NCBI GenBank assembly: GCA_021397845.1
Contig: CM038050.1
Location: 143,219,980 to 143,283,979, forward strand
Direction of reading: 5' to 3'
Source: Areca catechu
Taxonomy: Eukaryota > Streptophyta > Magnoliopsida > Arecales > Arecaceae
DNA: 64,000 nucleotides
In this document: piece by piece, positions 1-11,092 of the stretch
Position numbering within the stretch: the first letter of the stretch is position 1
Layout of the letters: the number at the start of each line of letters is the position of its first letter
Notes under the pieces: model-generated
Told to the model about the DNA's origin: nothing
Seen by the model: the letters and a program-made list of their open reading frames with translations, nothing else
Database searches by the model: none
Program-made: the position numbers and the translations under genes

Positions 1-346
1 AAATAAAAACTATAAAAATGAACTTGATAAAATAAAACCCTCTGTTGAAAAGTTCACTTATAGTTCTAAAAAACTAAATCTTCTTTTAAACAACCAAAGA
101 GCTATTTTTAACAAAGTAGGATTAGGATACAAACCTCAAAAATAGCAAAAGTATCTGAAAATTTTTTTTGTACATGTATCATCAAGTATTACATGTTTTT
201 CATACAAAAAATAAGGTCACAAAGCTTTTCAATATAACATGAGAAAAATCAATATTTTTGGAAAGGTTTGGGTTCCAAAAAGAACCAATTTATATACTAA
301 TCCTAAAGGACCCAAGTTGGCTTGGGTACCTAAAAACAAAACTTGA
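1..346 (+). pseudogene. S1 gag C-terminal remnant
   Basis: This is the end of the capsid/nucleocapsid protein of S1. The first ~130 bases read as a Lys/Leu/Asn-rich coiled-coil stretch comparable to the one before the second zinc knuckle in S2-S4. Around 195-240 a degenerate knuckle can be read (Cys, then Tyr in place of the second Cys, then Gly-His), with an in-frame stop inside it. The ending, a VPK-containing block followed by TGA at 344-346, matches the gag ends of S2, S3 and S4. Non-functional: stop codons and a lost zinc ligand. The N-terminal UBN2-type part lies outside the window. Confidence 0.7.
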
Positions 347-361
347 TTTGTTTTATAGGTG

Positions 362-3300
362 TGTCTTACAACCAAGAAAAATAAAAGACTATGATATCTT
401 GATAGTGGTTGTTCGAGGCACATGACTGGAGATATGAAGCAATTCACTTCTCTTGAAGCAATAAATAGAGGAAGTGTGACCTTCGATGGTAATGATAAAA
501 GAAAATTCACTGGTATTGGTAAGGTTCACATCTCACCTTCTACTTGTATTAGTAATGTACTCTTAGTTTAAGGTTTAAAGCATAATCTTTTAAGTATTAG
601 TCAATTTTGTGATAAAGGTTTTCAAGTTATTTTTAAATCATCTTATTGCATGATTGCTAGTCCTGATAAAAATAGAGTAAAATTCATTGGAAAGAGGCAT
701 GGTAATATTTATTTGGTAGATTTAGATAATCTATCCTTGCCTAATGGAGAATGCCTAGTTGCAATGAATTCTACAAAAGATGAGACTAGTTGGCTTTGGC
801 ATAGAAGACTAGGACATGCTAGTATGTACTTACTTTCAAAACTTTGCAAAAAGGATTTAGTAAGAGATTTGCCGAAACTTAGTATTGAAAAGATAGAGTT
901 TGTCAAGCTTGCCAATTTGAAAAACAAGTTAAAACATCTTTCAAACCTAAAGGTTTTGATACTACTAGTAGGCCATTAGAACTACTCAATATGGGTCTCT
1001 TTGGACCAAATAGAACATCCAGTATAGGAGGTAGAGATATGGATTGGTTATAGTGGATGATTTTTCAAGGTTTACATAGGTATTCTTTCTTGCTCATAAA
1101 GATGAATATTTTTCAGTATTTGTGAAGTTTTACCGAAAGATTTTTAATAAAAAAGGTATTTCAGTTATTTGCATACATAGTGATCATGATTCTGAATTTG
1201 AAAATCAAGATTTCAAAAATATTTATAATAAGAAAGGTATTAAACATAATTTTTATGCACCTAGGACACCTCAGCAAAATGGGATAGTAGAAAGAAAAAA
1301 TCGTACTTTAGAAGAAATGGCATGTACTATGCTTTGCAAAAATGATTTGTTAAGATATTTTTGGGCTGAAGCAATTAACACTGCTTGTTATATTTTGAAT
1401 CGTGTTTTAATTTATCCTATTTTAAAAAAAACTTCTTATGAACTTTGGAATCAAAGAAAACCAACTTTAAAGTATTTTCGAGTTTTTGAATGTAACTGTT
1501 TCATTTTAAATAATGGTAAGGATAATCTTGGAAAATTTGATGCCAAGTCTGATGAAGATATCTTTCTAGGATATTCTACATCAAGCAGAGCATACAGAAT
1601 TTTTAACAAAAAATTCTAGTTGTAAAGGAGTCTGTACATGTAGTTTTTAAAGAGTCTACTAATAAATCCTCTAGGAAAGAGGATACATTTGATGCATGTG
1701 CAGGTGTTGAAAAGCTAAAGGAGCTAACATTGGAAGATCAACCCTCGCAACAAAGTGAAGAAGATCAAGATAAATGTGAAAGAGAAGAAGCCATACAATC
1801 CACACCAAAGCATCAAGATCTACCTGAGTAGAGGTATGCTCATGGACATCCTAAGGAATTAATCCTAGGTGATCCATCTAAAGGGATAAGAACTCGATCT
1901 TTAATTAGAAATGAATGTGATTATATTGCTTTTGTTTCTCAAATAGAGCCAAAATATTTTGAAGATGCTGAAAAAGACCCTAACTGGATAAATGCTATAT
2001 AAGATGAACTAATTCAGTTTGATAGAAATAATGTTTGGGAATTAATCAAAAGACCATCAAATATTTCTATTATTGGCACAAAAAGGGTGTTTAGAAATAA
2101 ATTAGATGAAAATGAAATTGTAAGTAGAAATAAAGCTAGGCTAGTTGCCAAAGGCTACAATTAGGAGGAAGGAATTGATTTTGATGAAACCTTTGCTCCT
2201 ATTACTAGACTTGAGGCAATTAGACTACTATTAGCATTTGCCTATTTTATGAATTTCAAACTTTTTCAAATGGATGTTAAAAGTGATTTTCTGAATGGTT
2301 ACATAGTAGAAGAAGTTTTTATAGAACAACTACTTGGTTTTTAAAATCTTGCACATCCTAATTATATTTATAAATTAAACAAAGCACTTTATGGTTTAAA
2401 GCAAGCACCCTGAGCATGGTATGAAAGATTGAGCAAGTTTTTGATTGAAAATGAATTCTTTAGAGGCCATGTTGACACAACCTTATTTCTAAAGAAGAAA
2501 AGTGATGATTTATTTGTAGTACAAATCTATGTTGATGATATTATTTTCTGTTCTACTAATGAAATCCTTTAGAGTTTGCTAAGCTTATGCAGGGTGAGTT
2601 TGAAATGAGCATGATGGGAGACTTAATTTCTTTCTCAGACTCCAAATCAAGCAAAAAAAAGATGGAATCTTCATCAACCAAACTAAGTATACAAGGGAAA
2701 TCTTAAAGAAGTTTGGGATGGAGACTACTAAGTCAATAGATACACCTATGAGCCTCTCTTGTAAACTTGATAAAGATGAGCATGGTAAAGCTATTGATCA
2801 AGAATTATATAGAAATATGATTGGCTCTTTATTATAGTTGACTGCCAGTAGACCAGATATAATGTTCAGTGTATGCATGTGTGATAGATATTAGTCTGAT
2901 CCTAAAGAGTCTCATTTGTTGGCTGTTAAGTGCATTATTAGATACTTATATGGTACAATTGATATTGGTTTGTGGTATTCTAAAGACTCATCTGCTAATT
3001 TAATTAGTTTTTCTGATGCTGATTTTGCTAGGTGTAAACTTGATAGAAAAAATACTAGTGAAACTTGCTAATTTTTTGGAGTTAATTTAATCTCTACGTT
3101 TAGCAAGAAACAAACTTCAGTTGCACTATTCACAGTTAAGGCTAAGTATATTGCAGCAGAAAGTTATGCTAAAATCTTGTGGATTAAGAAATAACTTGAA
3201 GATTTTGGAATTAAATTAACCAAGACACCCATAAATGTGATAATACTAGTGCAATATGCTTAACTAAAAATTCTGTTCAGCATTCTAGAAGCAAGCATAT

Positions 3301-3466
3301 TGAAGTTAGGCATCATTTTATTAGAAATCATGTTGAAAATAATGATGTTGTGCTTGAATTTATTTCTACTGAATTGCAATTAGTTGATATATTGACTAAG
3401 CCTGTCCAAGAAGATTGGTTCAGTATGATTAGAAGAGAGCTTGGGGTCATCAATCCTTTTGTTTAA
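362..3466 (+). pseudogene. S1 pol polyprotein (protease, integrase, RT, RNase H), degenerate
   Basis: Copia-order pol. The protease motif DSGCSRHMTGD begins at 401. GAG-pre-integrase is at about 640-930 (LWHRRLGHAS). The integrase core at about 960-1620 keeps SDHDSEFEN and the PQQNG-VERK block with its Glu, but the first catalytic Asp of the HMDLFGP motif reads Gly near 995. RT at about 1990-2700 keeps MDVKS and an intact YVDD near 2530. RNase H at about 2990-3440 ends with the conserved LTKP and MIRRELG block and TAA at 3464-3466. Many in-frame stops and several frameshifts (for example TAG within the GYNQEE block near 2163) make it a pseudogene. Compared with S2 it retains the 69-bp RT segment that S2 has lost. 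Confidence 0.85.
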
Positions 3467-3596
3467 AAATTCTACTCTTTGACCCATGAAAGATCAATTT
3501 AGATATCAATCATATTTAATTTTCTTGAATTTCACCATAATTCTGTTGATTTTGATCAATGCTTCATTTTTTGTTTTCTTCGATTTTAAGTCAAAG

Positions 3597-3700
3597 TGTC
3601 AACACTTGTAACTGTCGACACCTTAAAGTGACGACACTTGGCCCTGTGTCATAGTCGACACTTGGCCCTGTGTCGTGGTTGACACTTAGACAGTGACAGA
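3597..3700 (+). repeat. Cluster of GTCGACAC-type motifs after S1 pol
   Basis: Several near-identical short units built on TGTCGACACTTG or one-base variants lie between the pol stop and the extra ORF. The core GTGTCGACAC is a perfect palindrome. The same motif is clustered at the equivalent place in S2 (13351-13411) and inside the S1 and S2 LTRs. Its function is unknown; a cis-regulatory or packaging role is only inference. Confidence 0.7.
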
Positions 3701-3935
3701 CCGAGATAGAAACTAGAAATGAGGTATTTTTGCGATCATTTCTCTTCCAAATTGAGCCGACACCTGCCCTAACTATGTTCTATCCACTTCTTCCCTCCAA
3801 TTTTCAACTCCAACTCTCTCAAATTCCCAATTAGGACAATTTTGGTTCGCCACAATCCCTCTTTCATTTCATTTTTTTTGGTAATTGAAACCCTAGATTT
3901 CCTCTCCAATTTTGCATCAATCCTTGATTTTAAGG

Positions 3936-5762
3936 AATGGGGCCTAGGAAGCAAGTTGTCCATCATCCTCGGCCATCCAATCAAGAAGAAGAAGAAGAAC
4001 TAAGGCCAGACATGAAGCCAGTGCACCGGATGCCCCTGCTCGACCTCTTTTTCCTATAGCTAGTCGGATGGGTATGAAGACCATCATCGGAGGATGCCGT
4101 GTGGACTTCGCGTTCATCGACCAGCAGCATTTTGGATAGGCCAGTGGCTCAGGGATGCTGGTTTGGTTCCATTCTGCTCTTTGATAGAGAGATTTTACCC
4201 AGGCTTGATGCGAGAGTTCTATGGATCTTTAGCCCGAGGCAGTGATGGATGGGTCGCACAGGTCCGTGGCAGAGATGTTCTAGTGACAGCAGAGATTCTG
4301 AGTAGAGTATGGGACATACCCATGAGAGTATCTATGGTTGACAGCTTAGTAGATAAACTTAGTGGTCTCCGATGTATCTTCGAGACAGATGACCTACTTG
4401 AGGGAGCCACTATTGTTGCATCCAAACTTCCAGCTAAGATGAGATGCTGCATCATATTGTAGCCCAGATCCATCTATCGAAGACCGGCCATTTTGACTTC
4501 ATCACAGAGAGAGAGCTACTAGTGATGGTGTCTCTGGTTTAGCATGCTTTTATTTGCCTACCAGTACTTATTGTACATCAGATGACAGAGGTATCTATGA
4601 GTCAGAGACTGTGTTTGCCCTACGGAATGGGCTTGAGTTTGTTTTTCAGAGCTTACGGTGCTATTAGAATGATGAGCCCTACTGGATGTTACTGCACACT
4701 GATGTCTATGACATCAAATCTCTTCACCAGATGGGGTATTAGCTAGTTAGAGGCCAGTGGAGACGACGAGTATCAGGTCAGGCCGCTGATAGAGATGAGG
4801 ATCTAGTGGAGGAGGAGCGCATATTTTCAGGTGAGGCAAGACCTTCAAAGACACACATCGACATGCCTAAGATTCAGCCTGAGCCTTTAGCACAGCCAAA
4901 GCCAGCTCCTCAGCTCGAGCCAGCATGATCATATATTCTAGGAGCTTCTGAGAGTCTTGAGGATAGAGTCGCTCGCATTGAGACAGAGATTATGATCATT
5001 CATCAGCGAGTCGATAGTTTTATTATGAAGACTAGAGAGAGCCATCAAGATTTGAGAGATGAGATCTCTGCCATTCTTTCTATTTTGAGTAGACCCTCTT
5101 CTGGGAGTGTTCCCGTTTCTTCAGTTCCAGCTGGTTCTACTCGAGTTCCACTTGCTCTAGGACTAGACATTGATCGTGATCATGATGATGATGTGATTGA
5201 CTCTGACGAGTTTGACTTTCCAGATGTGATGACAGAGCTAGTTCCAGAGACAGCAGCTAACCCTCCTAGGAGTCCCATTCATGATCCATTGAGTTCATCC
5301 TTCCATACTCCTATCCTACCCACACCTCCTTCTAGATGAGCTGATCATTCTACCATTCCTATACTCACACCTATCATTTTTTCAATTAATACACTTATTA
5401 TTGATACACCTGTTATTGATTCTCCATCATTGCATATATCTTCCCTTATTCGGGAACTAGGATTTTATACTCCTGGTTTTCATCATCTTGATTTCGGTCC
5501 TTTATTTGATCATAAACCATATTCTACAATTTTTGACACTGTCACTCTGATCAGTTCTTCTACTGCTGACATAGCATCTACCTCTTTTGTTTCAGCTGAA
5601 GGGAGGACTTATGTTAGACATAGAGGATGAGGTTGTCGTGTTCCATCCAGACTGAGTAGGACTGATCTTCTTGATCTTCGATCTATGTGGCCTCGATCTC
5701 GTGCTTCTACTGATATCGGACCGATCGAGATTGGATCCTCAAACAATGAGGATGATGTTTAG
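3936..5762 (+). pseudogene. S1 extra ORF after pol, resembling the 'putative plant transposon protein' family
   Basis: An ATG at 3936 opens a degenerate reading frame after pol. It has a basic/acidic N-terminus with a Glu run, a globular middle at about 4110-4750 (RFYPGL-REFYGSL, then AQVRGRDV and a V-D-P block), a predicted helical part near 4950-5090, and a Ser/Thr/Pro-rich low-complexity tail. The middle resembles the plant transposon-protein domain (Pfam PF20167, recalled, not searched). A frameshift before 4094 and stops near 4460, 4740 and 4928 break it. S2 carries the same ORF at 13096-11093 on the other strand. S3 and S4 have nothing comparable. Some Sireviruses carry an env-like ORF here, but I see no signal peptide or membrane segment. 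Confidence 0.6.
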
Positions 5763-6514
5763 GATAGTTTTAATATTTAGATAGTTTACATTTCTGCACT
5801 TGTTGTATGTTTCTTTTGATGTTTATTTACTCTTATGTATTAATCTTGTATCAAATGAATGAAACATTTTCTTCTACTTCATGTTATGACTTTGAATGAA
5901 TGAAATGCATTACTTAACTTCAGTAATTTAATTTTCTCACATTTATGTTTGCATTGATTACCTTCTTCCTTCCTTTTTATTGATGACAAAAAGGGAGAGA
6001 AATGAGTATAAATGCAAATGATGAAATGAAAGATAAGTTTTTTTTTAAAAAAAAATGCTTTGAAAAATGAGATAAGTTTTTAAAATTTGAAAATTTCTAT
6101 TTATTAAGTGAGGGGGAGTAATCCCTCCTTTGAATTGAAAATTTTATTTTGCTAAAATTCTCATGTCCAATTTTTACTTTTAAATGCTTAAATTTCAGCT
6201 TACTATCATTTAAAGATCTTCAAAAATCAATTTTATAGATCATCTCTTTAGGGGGAGTATCTATACTCTTCATAGTGTTCTAGTGATGAATTTATTACTC
6301 TTGAGAATGTTTTCTTTAGAGTATCAAGATACAAGAATTTATTTCTTATAAGTGTTTTAAACTCTGATACTCTTAGCTCAAATCAGTTTCAAAAGAGAAT
6401 TTTAAAATCTACAATGAACATCTCTTTTCGTATTTCAATACCTATTGCAATAAGCTCTATGCACATTGAAATTTTTTTTAAAAGCTTATTATATAATTTA
6501 TACTTAAAGGTTTT
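5763..6514 (+). other. S1 3' UTR with repeated PPT-like G-runs
   Basis: No gene. AT-rich sequence between the extra ORF and the S2 insertion. Three purine tracts resemble the polypurine tract at the 3' LTR: 5988-6000 (AAAAAGGGAGAGA), 6110-6120 (GAGGGGGAGTA) and 6249-6260 (TAGGGGGAGTAT). Repeated PPTs upstream of the 3' LTR are a known Sirevirus trait, as I recall it. Positions 6510-6514 (GTTTT) are the left target-site duplication of S2. Confidence 0.65.
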
Positions 6515-9500
6515 TGTTGCACGGTAAGCAATCCAAGAGGGAGGGTGAATTAGGTCTCTAAAAAATATTTGCTTGATGCAATGCAATGCTATGCAATCCA
6601 ATTCAACAATTAATTAAGCAAGGTACTATGAATACAAATATAAAGCTCTTAAGTAAAAGTGCAGCGAAAATAATGAGCAATAAAAGTAAAGCAAGTAGAG
6701 AGATTAATCAACCACAAAGAACAAGAAATATAGTGGTTCGGTGCTATCTAATGCACGTACATCCACTCCCCAAGATCACCTTGGGAATTCACTATAATCA
6801 CATCGATTACAGTTGATTAGTTTTGCGGGCTCACTAATTAAAAACCCAACTTGTTTTCACAAGGCCAACAAGTCAAAACCTTGGTTTTACGGGCTAACTG
6901 AAAGAAAAACTGCGCGGGTGTTGCAGGTGCCTACACTAGCGTGCAACAGCAGGGAGCAGGTATGTATTTTAAAATTATTTTAAAATAACAGCGGAAACTA
7001 CCTACTCCCTACAGGATCTAACATATTCCGGATGCATGTGTAGGCAAAACTAGGCATGAACAAGGGCATGTAATATTTATAAATAATTATATAAACCTAG
7101 ATCTAGGCATGCATGAAAAATAAAACTAGAAATAATTACCTTATTCCTGCTAGAATAACCCTAGGATATCTGCTGGAATTGCTGGGATAACAGGAATAAA
7201 TATATTCTTGTTTTCTTCTTCTTCCAGCACGTTTTTGAACGTTGTTTCTTCTTCTCGTCTTCTCCAAGAACAGCAAAGCCAAAACACAAAAGGAATGCTT
7301 TGGACTCTCTTCCTGCAACAACAGCAAGTAGGTGTCCTGAAGGAACTTGCTTCAATGGGTTCCAGCAATCGTTTGGAGCTCTTCCTCTGTTCCAAGTACA
7401 GTAACTCCAAAATCTGCAACCACAAAAATAGGGCAAAGCAAAACAGCAGCAATGGAAGATCAACTGGGTCCCAGGTGCTCAAGCGAACACCCTCTAGAGG
7501 GGAGACACGCCTGGGGCTCCTCTGATCCGGTTCTTGCACGATGCTAGTCGCCGGAAGCCTCTTCAAACGGTGGGAAGAAGTGCAAGAACAGAACACTCTA
7601 TTCTGCAATTAGCTTTCTCCAAAACAGAACTTCTTCCTCCGATTGAGCACAAGCAATAGGGATTCAAGCAAGACTTTCTCTCCCAATCTCTTACAAACAC
7701 TCAGCCCCAAAAACCAACCAGTGGAAAGAAAGGAAGAAGCTCTCAAAGAGAACCACCTACGTTTTTCCATCACCCAGATTTTTATAACTCCATGGAATAA
7801 TTCAAATGGTGCTATGGGGAGGTGAATAGATGAGCTGGGAAAACCAAAAGGCAGCAGGTATTTGGAATGAATCCTATTCGTTTCAACCAAGCAATAAAGG
7901 GGCTTTAATGGTGGATTAAATCAGCCAAAAACCGAGACAAATGGGAGATAAAATGGCTTCTTGAATTCCCTGATTGCCCAAGCTTTTAAACACCGTGGTG
8001 ATGTGTCCAATCCGGTTCACAACTGGTTCAAAAACCCAATTAGATCAAAATCTAATTAGCAAATGGCTTGGTCTAGTTTCGGTTACCCGGAAATAATTCC
8101 TGGTAGACCTGAACAAATTCTGATCGATCCAAACCCTAGTCAATCCAATGTGCTCAATCAAACCATTACCGAAATGATTCATAATCGTAAATCGGTACCT
8201 TGATCAGGGAGTAATCCTCTGTGGCATGTGACCTCATAGGTTCGAACCTAGGTGGTAGCACTAGAACAATTCCAGTACCAGCACAAGATACCATCTAGCA
8301 ATGGGTCCCGGCGTCCGGATAGGTCGAAGATGCGGGAGCAAACTATTGAACCTCTGGCATATGGTTATCGTATAATTCATCCCTTTGACCTCTAATGCTC
8401 AGGATGACTGAGATTGGGCTGCCAACCCAGACTGAATAGTCGACTACGTGTCTCAACCTTGCAAGCCTAGTGACTCTTCACTAGGACTACCCCGGCTGAG
8501 GATTTGCTAAATTGAGATACTGCGAGACATTCGATCCAAACTGTTTGGACAGGTCAATTCCATCTTGGTCCATCACTACTCCATAAGTACTTGCCTGTAC
8601 CCAGAAACCTTCCGTCACCAGATTAAAAATCCGGGTAGTCCGGCACCAAAGCACAGGGAGTTGCTTGCAAGCTACCGTGATGACCTCAGGTCAGAAGGAC
8701 ACATATATCCATATCCAATCGTGAGTATCCCTTTGGCAGAAAGGGGCTACACGGAGTCACGTTCAATAAGATATCACATATCCCACTTGCAGATCACATC
8801 AGTGTCACCACACTCATTTGGTCAAGAGGACAACCAAACGATGTGAACTACAACAACCTATACTTGATATATTGCCGTCTAGTACAATATATCATTTGGT
8901 TGTGAACAGGATTTAAGGACCACTTGATACATCCTCTCTGTATCGAAGTCAGTGTAGTCCTAAGGACTTCATCACATGGAAAGAGTTCATTTCAGGAAAA
9001 TTTAATATGTGATGAGATGCCAAAAAATATATTTTATTAATTAAAAGAAAAATTACAATACTGAGCTCAACCGCCTACAACCCAGGCGATTGGCTTTGGG
9101 AATCAATTCCCAACACTAACCAAGAACCTAAATGGTTTTACGGGCTAACCACCAACCTCCCTTAGTTTTTCGGGCTAACCAAGAACCTAATTGGTTTTCA
9201 AAGGCTCACCAATAACCTTCCTTGGTTTTACAATTGGCTAACCAAGAACCCTTACAACAAATAAAGTTTTAGAAGTAGAGAAACAATATAAGCTTTCTAA
9301 AATAAAGCGTGTATCTCTTTGAAACTCGATGTAGTGATGCTTTGAACTTATTGAAGCCTCTTGAATGCTCAATAATAGATGATCTTTAATGCTCTTAAAG
9401 GCTCTTGAATGCTTGGAGGCTTGCTTTTGCTTGAGAGTGGTTGAAACTTCAATGAATAAGAGTTAAAGCTCTCTTTTCTTCTCTCTTGAATGCTCTTATT

Positions 9501-10328
9501 TCATTCTCATCAACTACTATGAAATATTCTGAATAGTTACCCTTTTAATTTGCTTTGGATCATATAAATACCTCTCTAAGGCCTCAAAACAGGATTCTAG
9601 CCATTAGACTTGAAAAACTAGCCATTGGAGGGCAAAAGGGTCGAGTTCTGCATTTGAAAAACTAGCCATTACTGTTCCCAGAACTTCATGTGTCGACACT
9701 TCAGGCTATGAGTCGACACTTCCTGTCGACACTTGAACTTCTTAAGTTGAAACCCAGTTTAAAAATCTTCAATTTGGTTCTCTGGAAATCTTAGAGTATC
9801 GATACTTAGGTGAGTCGACACTTTGAGTCGACACTTAGCTTCCATGTGTCGACACTTCTACAGTTCTTCATTTTCAGCAAGTTCTGTGGATTGAAAATCT
9901 CAAGCGATGAGCTGATACATGTGTTGACACTTTGAGTTGACACTTCAGGTCCATGTGTTGATACTTCAGCCATGCCATCTGAAACATTCTTGCATACCGG
10001 CCTGAGTCGACATTTCACTTCCATGTGTCGACACTTGGTGTCATGTGTCGACACATTGTATCGACACCTCACTGAAATCTTCACAGAAAAGTCTGAACTT
10101 GAGCTGAAACAGATTTCTACTTAACTCAATTATCCATTCAAGCAATCTTTGACATTCCAAGTCCTCTTTGAGCAATTCTTTTCATGTAAACTTGGCTTCT
10201 TCAATCAAACAAGCTTCTTCAAATTTGTGAGCACCTTTTTCAACAAATATATACTTCAAGAAAACCATTAGTACTCAATTTATACTTAACCATTTTGCTT
10301 ATCATCAAAATCAATAACAGAGTCAACA
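6515..10328 (-). repeat. S2 3' LTR (interrupted by solo LTR L1)
   Basis: Its outer edge at 6515 is TGTTGCACGG (reverse of an LTR ending in CAACA), and its inner edge at 10328 is the reverse of TGTTGACTCTG, directly next to the PPT. It matches S2's 5' LTR through the stretch near its outer end (6530-6897), is interrupted by L1 between 6899 and 9115, then continues at 9116-10328. It contains part of the stem-loop series (6822-6897 and 9121-9250), a TATA-like ATATAAATAC near 9565, and a cluster of GTCGACAC motifs at 9690-10075. Confidence 0.9.
6899..9115 (-). mobile_element. L1: 2.2-kb solo LTR in the S2 3' LTR
   Basis: A 2217-bp block interrupts the S2 LTR exactly between two copies of CTAAC (6894-6898 and 9116-9120). 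Its ends are TG and CA; read on the minus strand it starts TGTTGGGAAT, a common plant LTR start. No PBS, PPT, gag or pol is present, so it is most simply a solo LTR left by LTR-LTR recombination. Open frames inside it (for example around 7150-7890) overlap on both strands, have low complexity and resemble no protein I know. The U3 may be the right part, with a TTTAAA-like box near 7985. The family was not identified, and only one copy is in the window. Confidence 0.8.
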
Positions 10329-10342
10329 ATCTCCTCCTTTTT
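10329..10342 (-). promoter_or_regulatory. S2 polypurine tract
   Basis: On the minus strand this reads AAAAAGGAGGAGAT, directly before the 3' LTR start TGTTGACTC. S1's PPT at 19825-19839 has the same core. It would prime plus-strand DNA synthesis. Confidence 0.85.
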
Positions 10343-11092
10343 GATGATAACAAAATCTTTAAGTATAAATTGCATAAAAAGCTTTTAAAAGAATTTATCA
10401 AGGTGCATAGATTAAAATGCAATAGTTGTATCAAAGTGATTTTCAATATCGATAAGATATATCAAAATAAGAATGATATAATGATCAAAGCAAATTGTAA
10501 TGATTAAGAGTATTAGAGCTTTGGAATATATATGAAACATAATCACATGTATCATGATACTCACATGAAAATTTAGCAATAAGTAAAGCTCCCCGTGAAT
10601 TGATGATTCATAAAATAATTTGTAAATATCTTTTCAAACACTTAAAGAGGGGTTTTAAAATGAAATTCACTTTAAAAATGATTTTCAATGAAAATAAGGT
10701 ATAACTCCCACTTTCTTAAGGAATTTGTAAACAATTTCAATTCAAGTTTTCAAAATATTTTCAAATTTTGTTTACCCCTTACACATCACAAATATAAATC
10801 ACATTTATACTTAAATCTTACCATACTACTCCCCCTTTTTGTTATCATTAAAATAGGTAGGAAGAGAAATAGGCTTATCATTTAAGATATAGCATTGAAG
10901 TGTAATGTATGAACTTCATTCCAATTCATAAGGACAATGAAATAACAAGGAAATTTAAATCATTCCTTCATTTAAGGTCATAAACATGAAGTACAACATG
11001 ATATCGCATTTCATGTCAGAGTTTGTACAACAAAAGACAAAACATACATAGATGCATAAATGTAAACTATCTAAAATAAATAAATAGATATC
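10343..11092 (-). other. S2 3' UTR with PPT-like C-runs
   Basis: No gene. AT-rich. On the + strand it shows pyrimidine tracts ACTCCCCCTTTTT at 10828-10840, ACTCCCA near 10704 and GCTCCCC at 10589-10595, the mirror image of the repeated PPT-like tracts in S1 and S3. Confidence 0.6.

Noticed and set aside
4992..5339. Separate host gene encoding an acidic protein
   Set aside because: It is the C-terminal part of the S1 extra ORF; S2 has the same part in the same place.
7136..7890. Overlapping ORFs within L1
   Set aside because: Open on both strands, low complexity, no recognisable domain, and located in an LTR.
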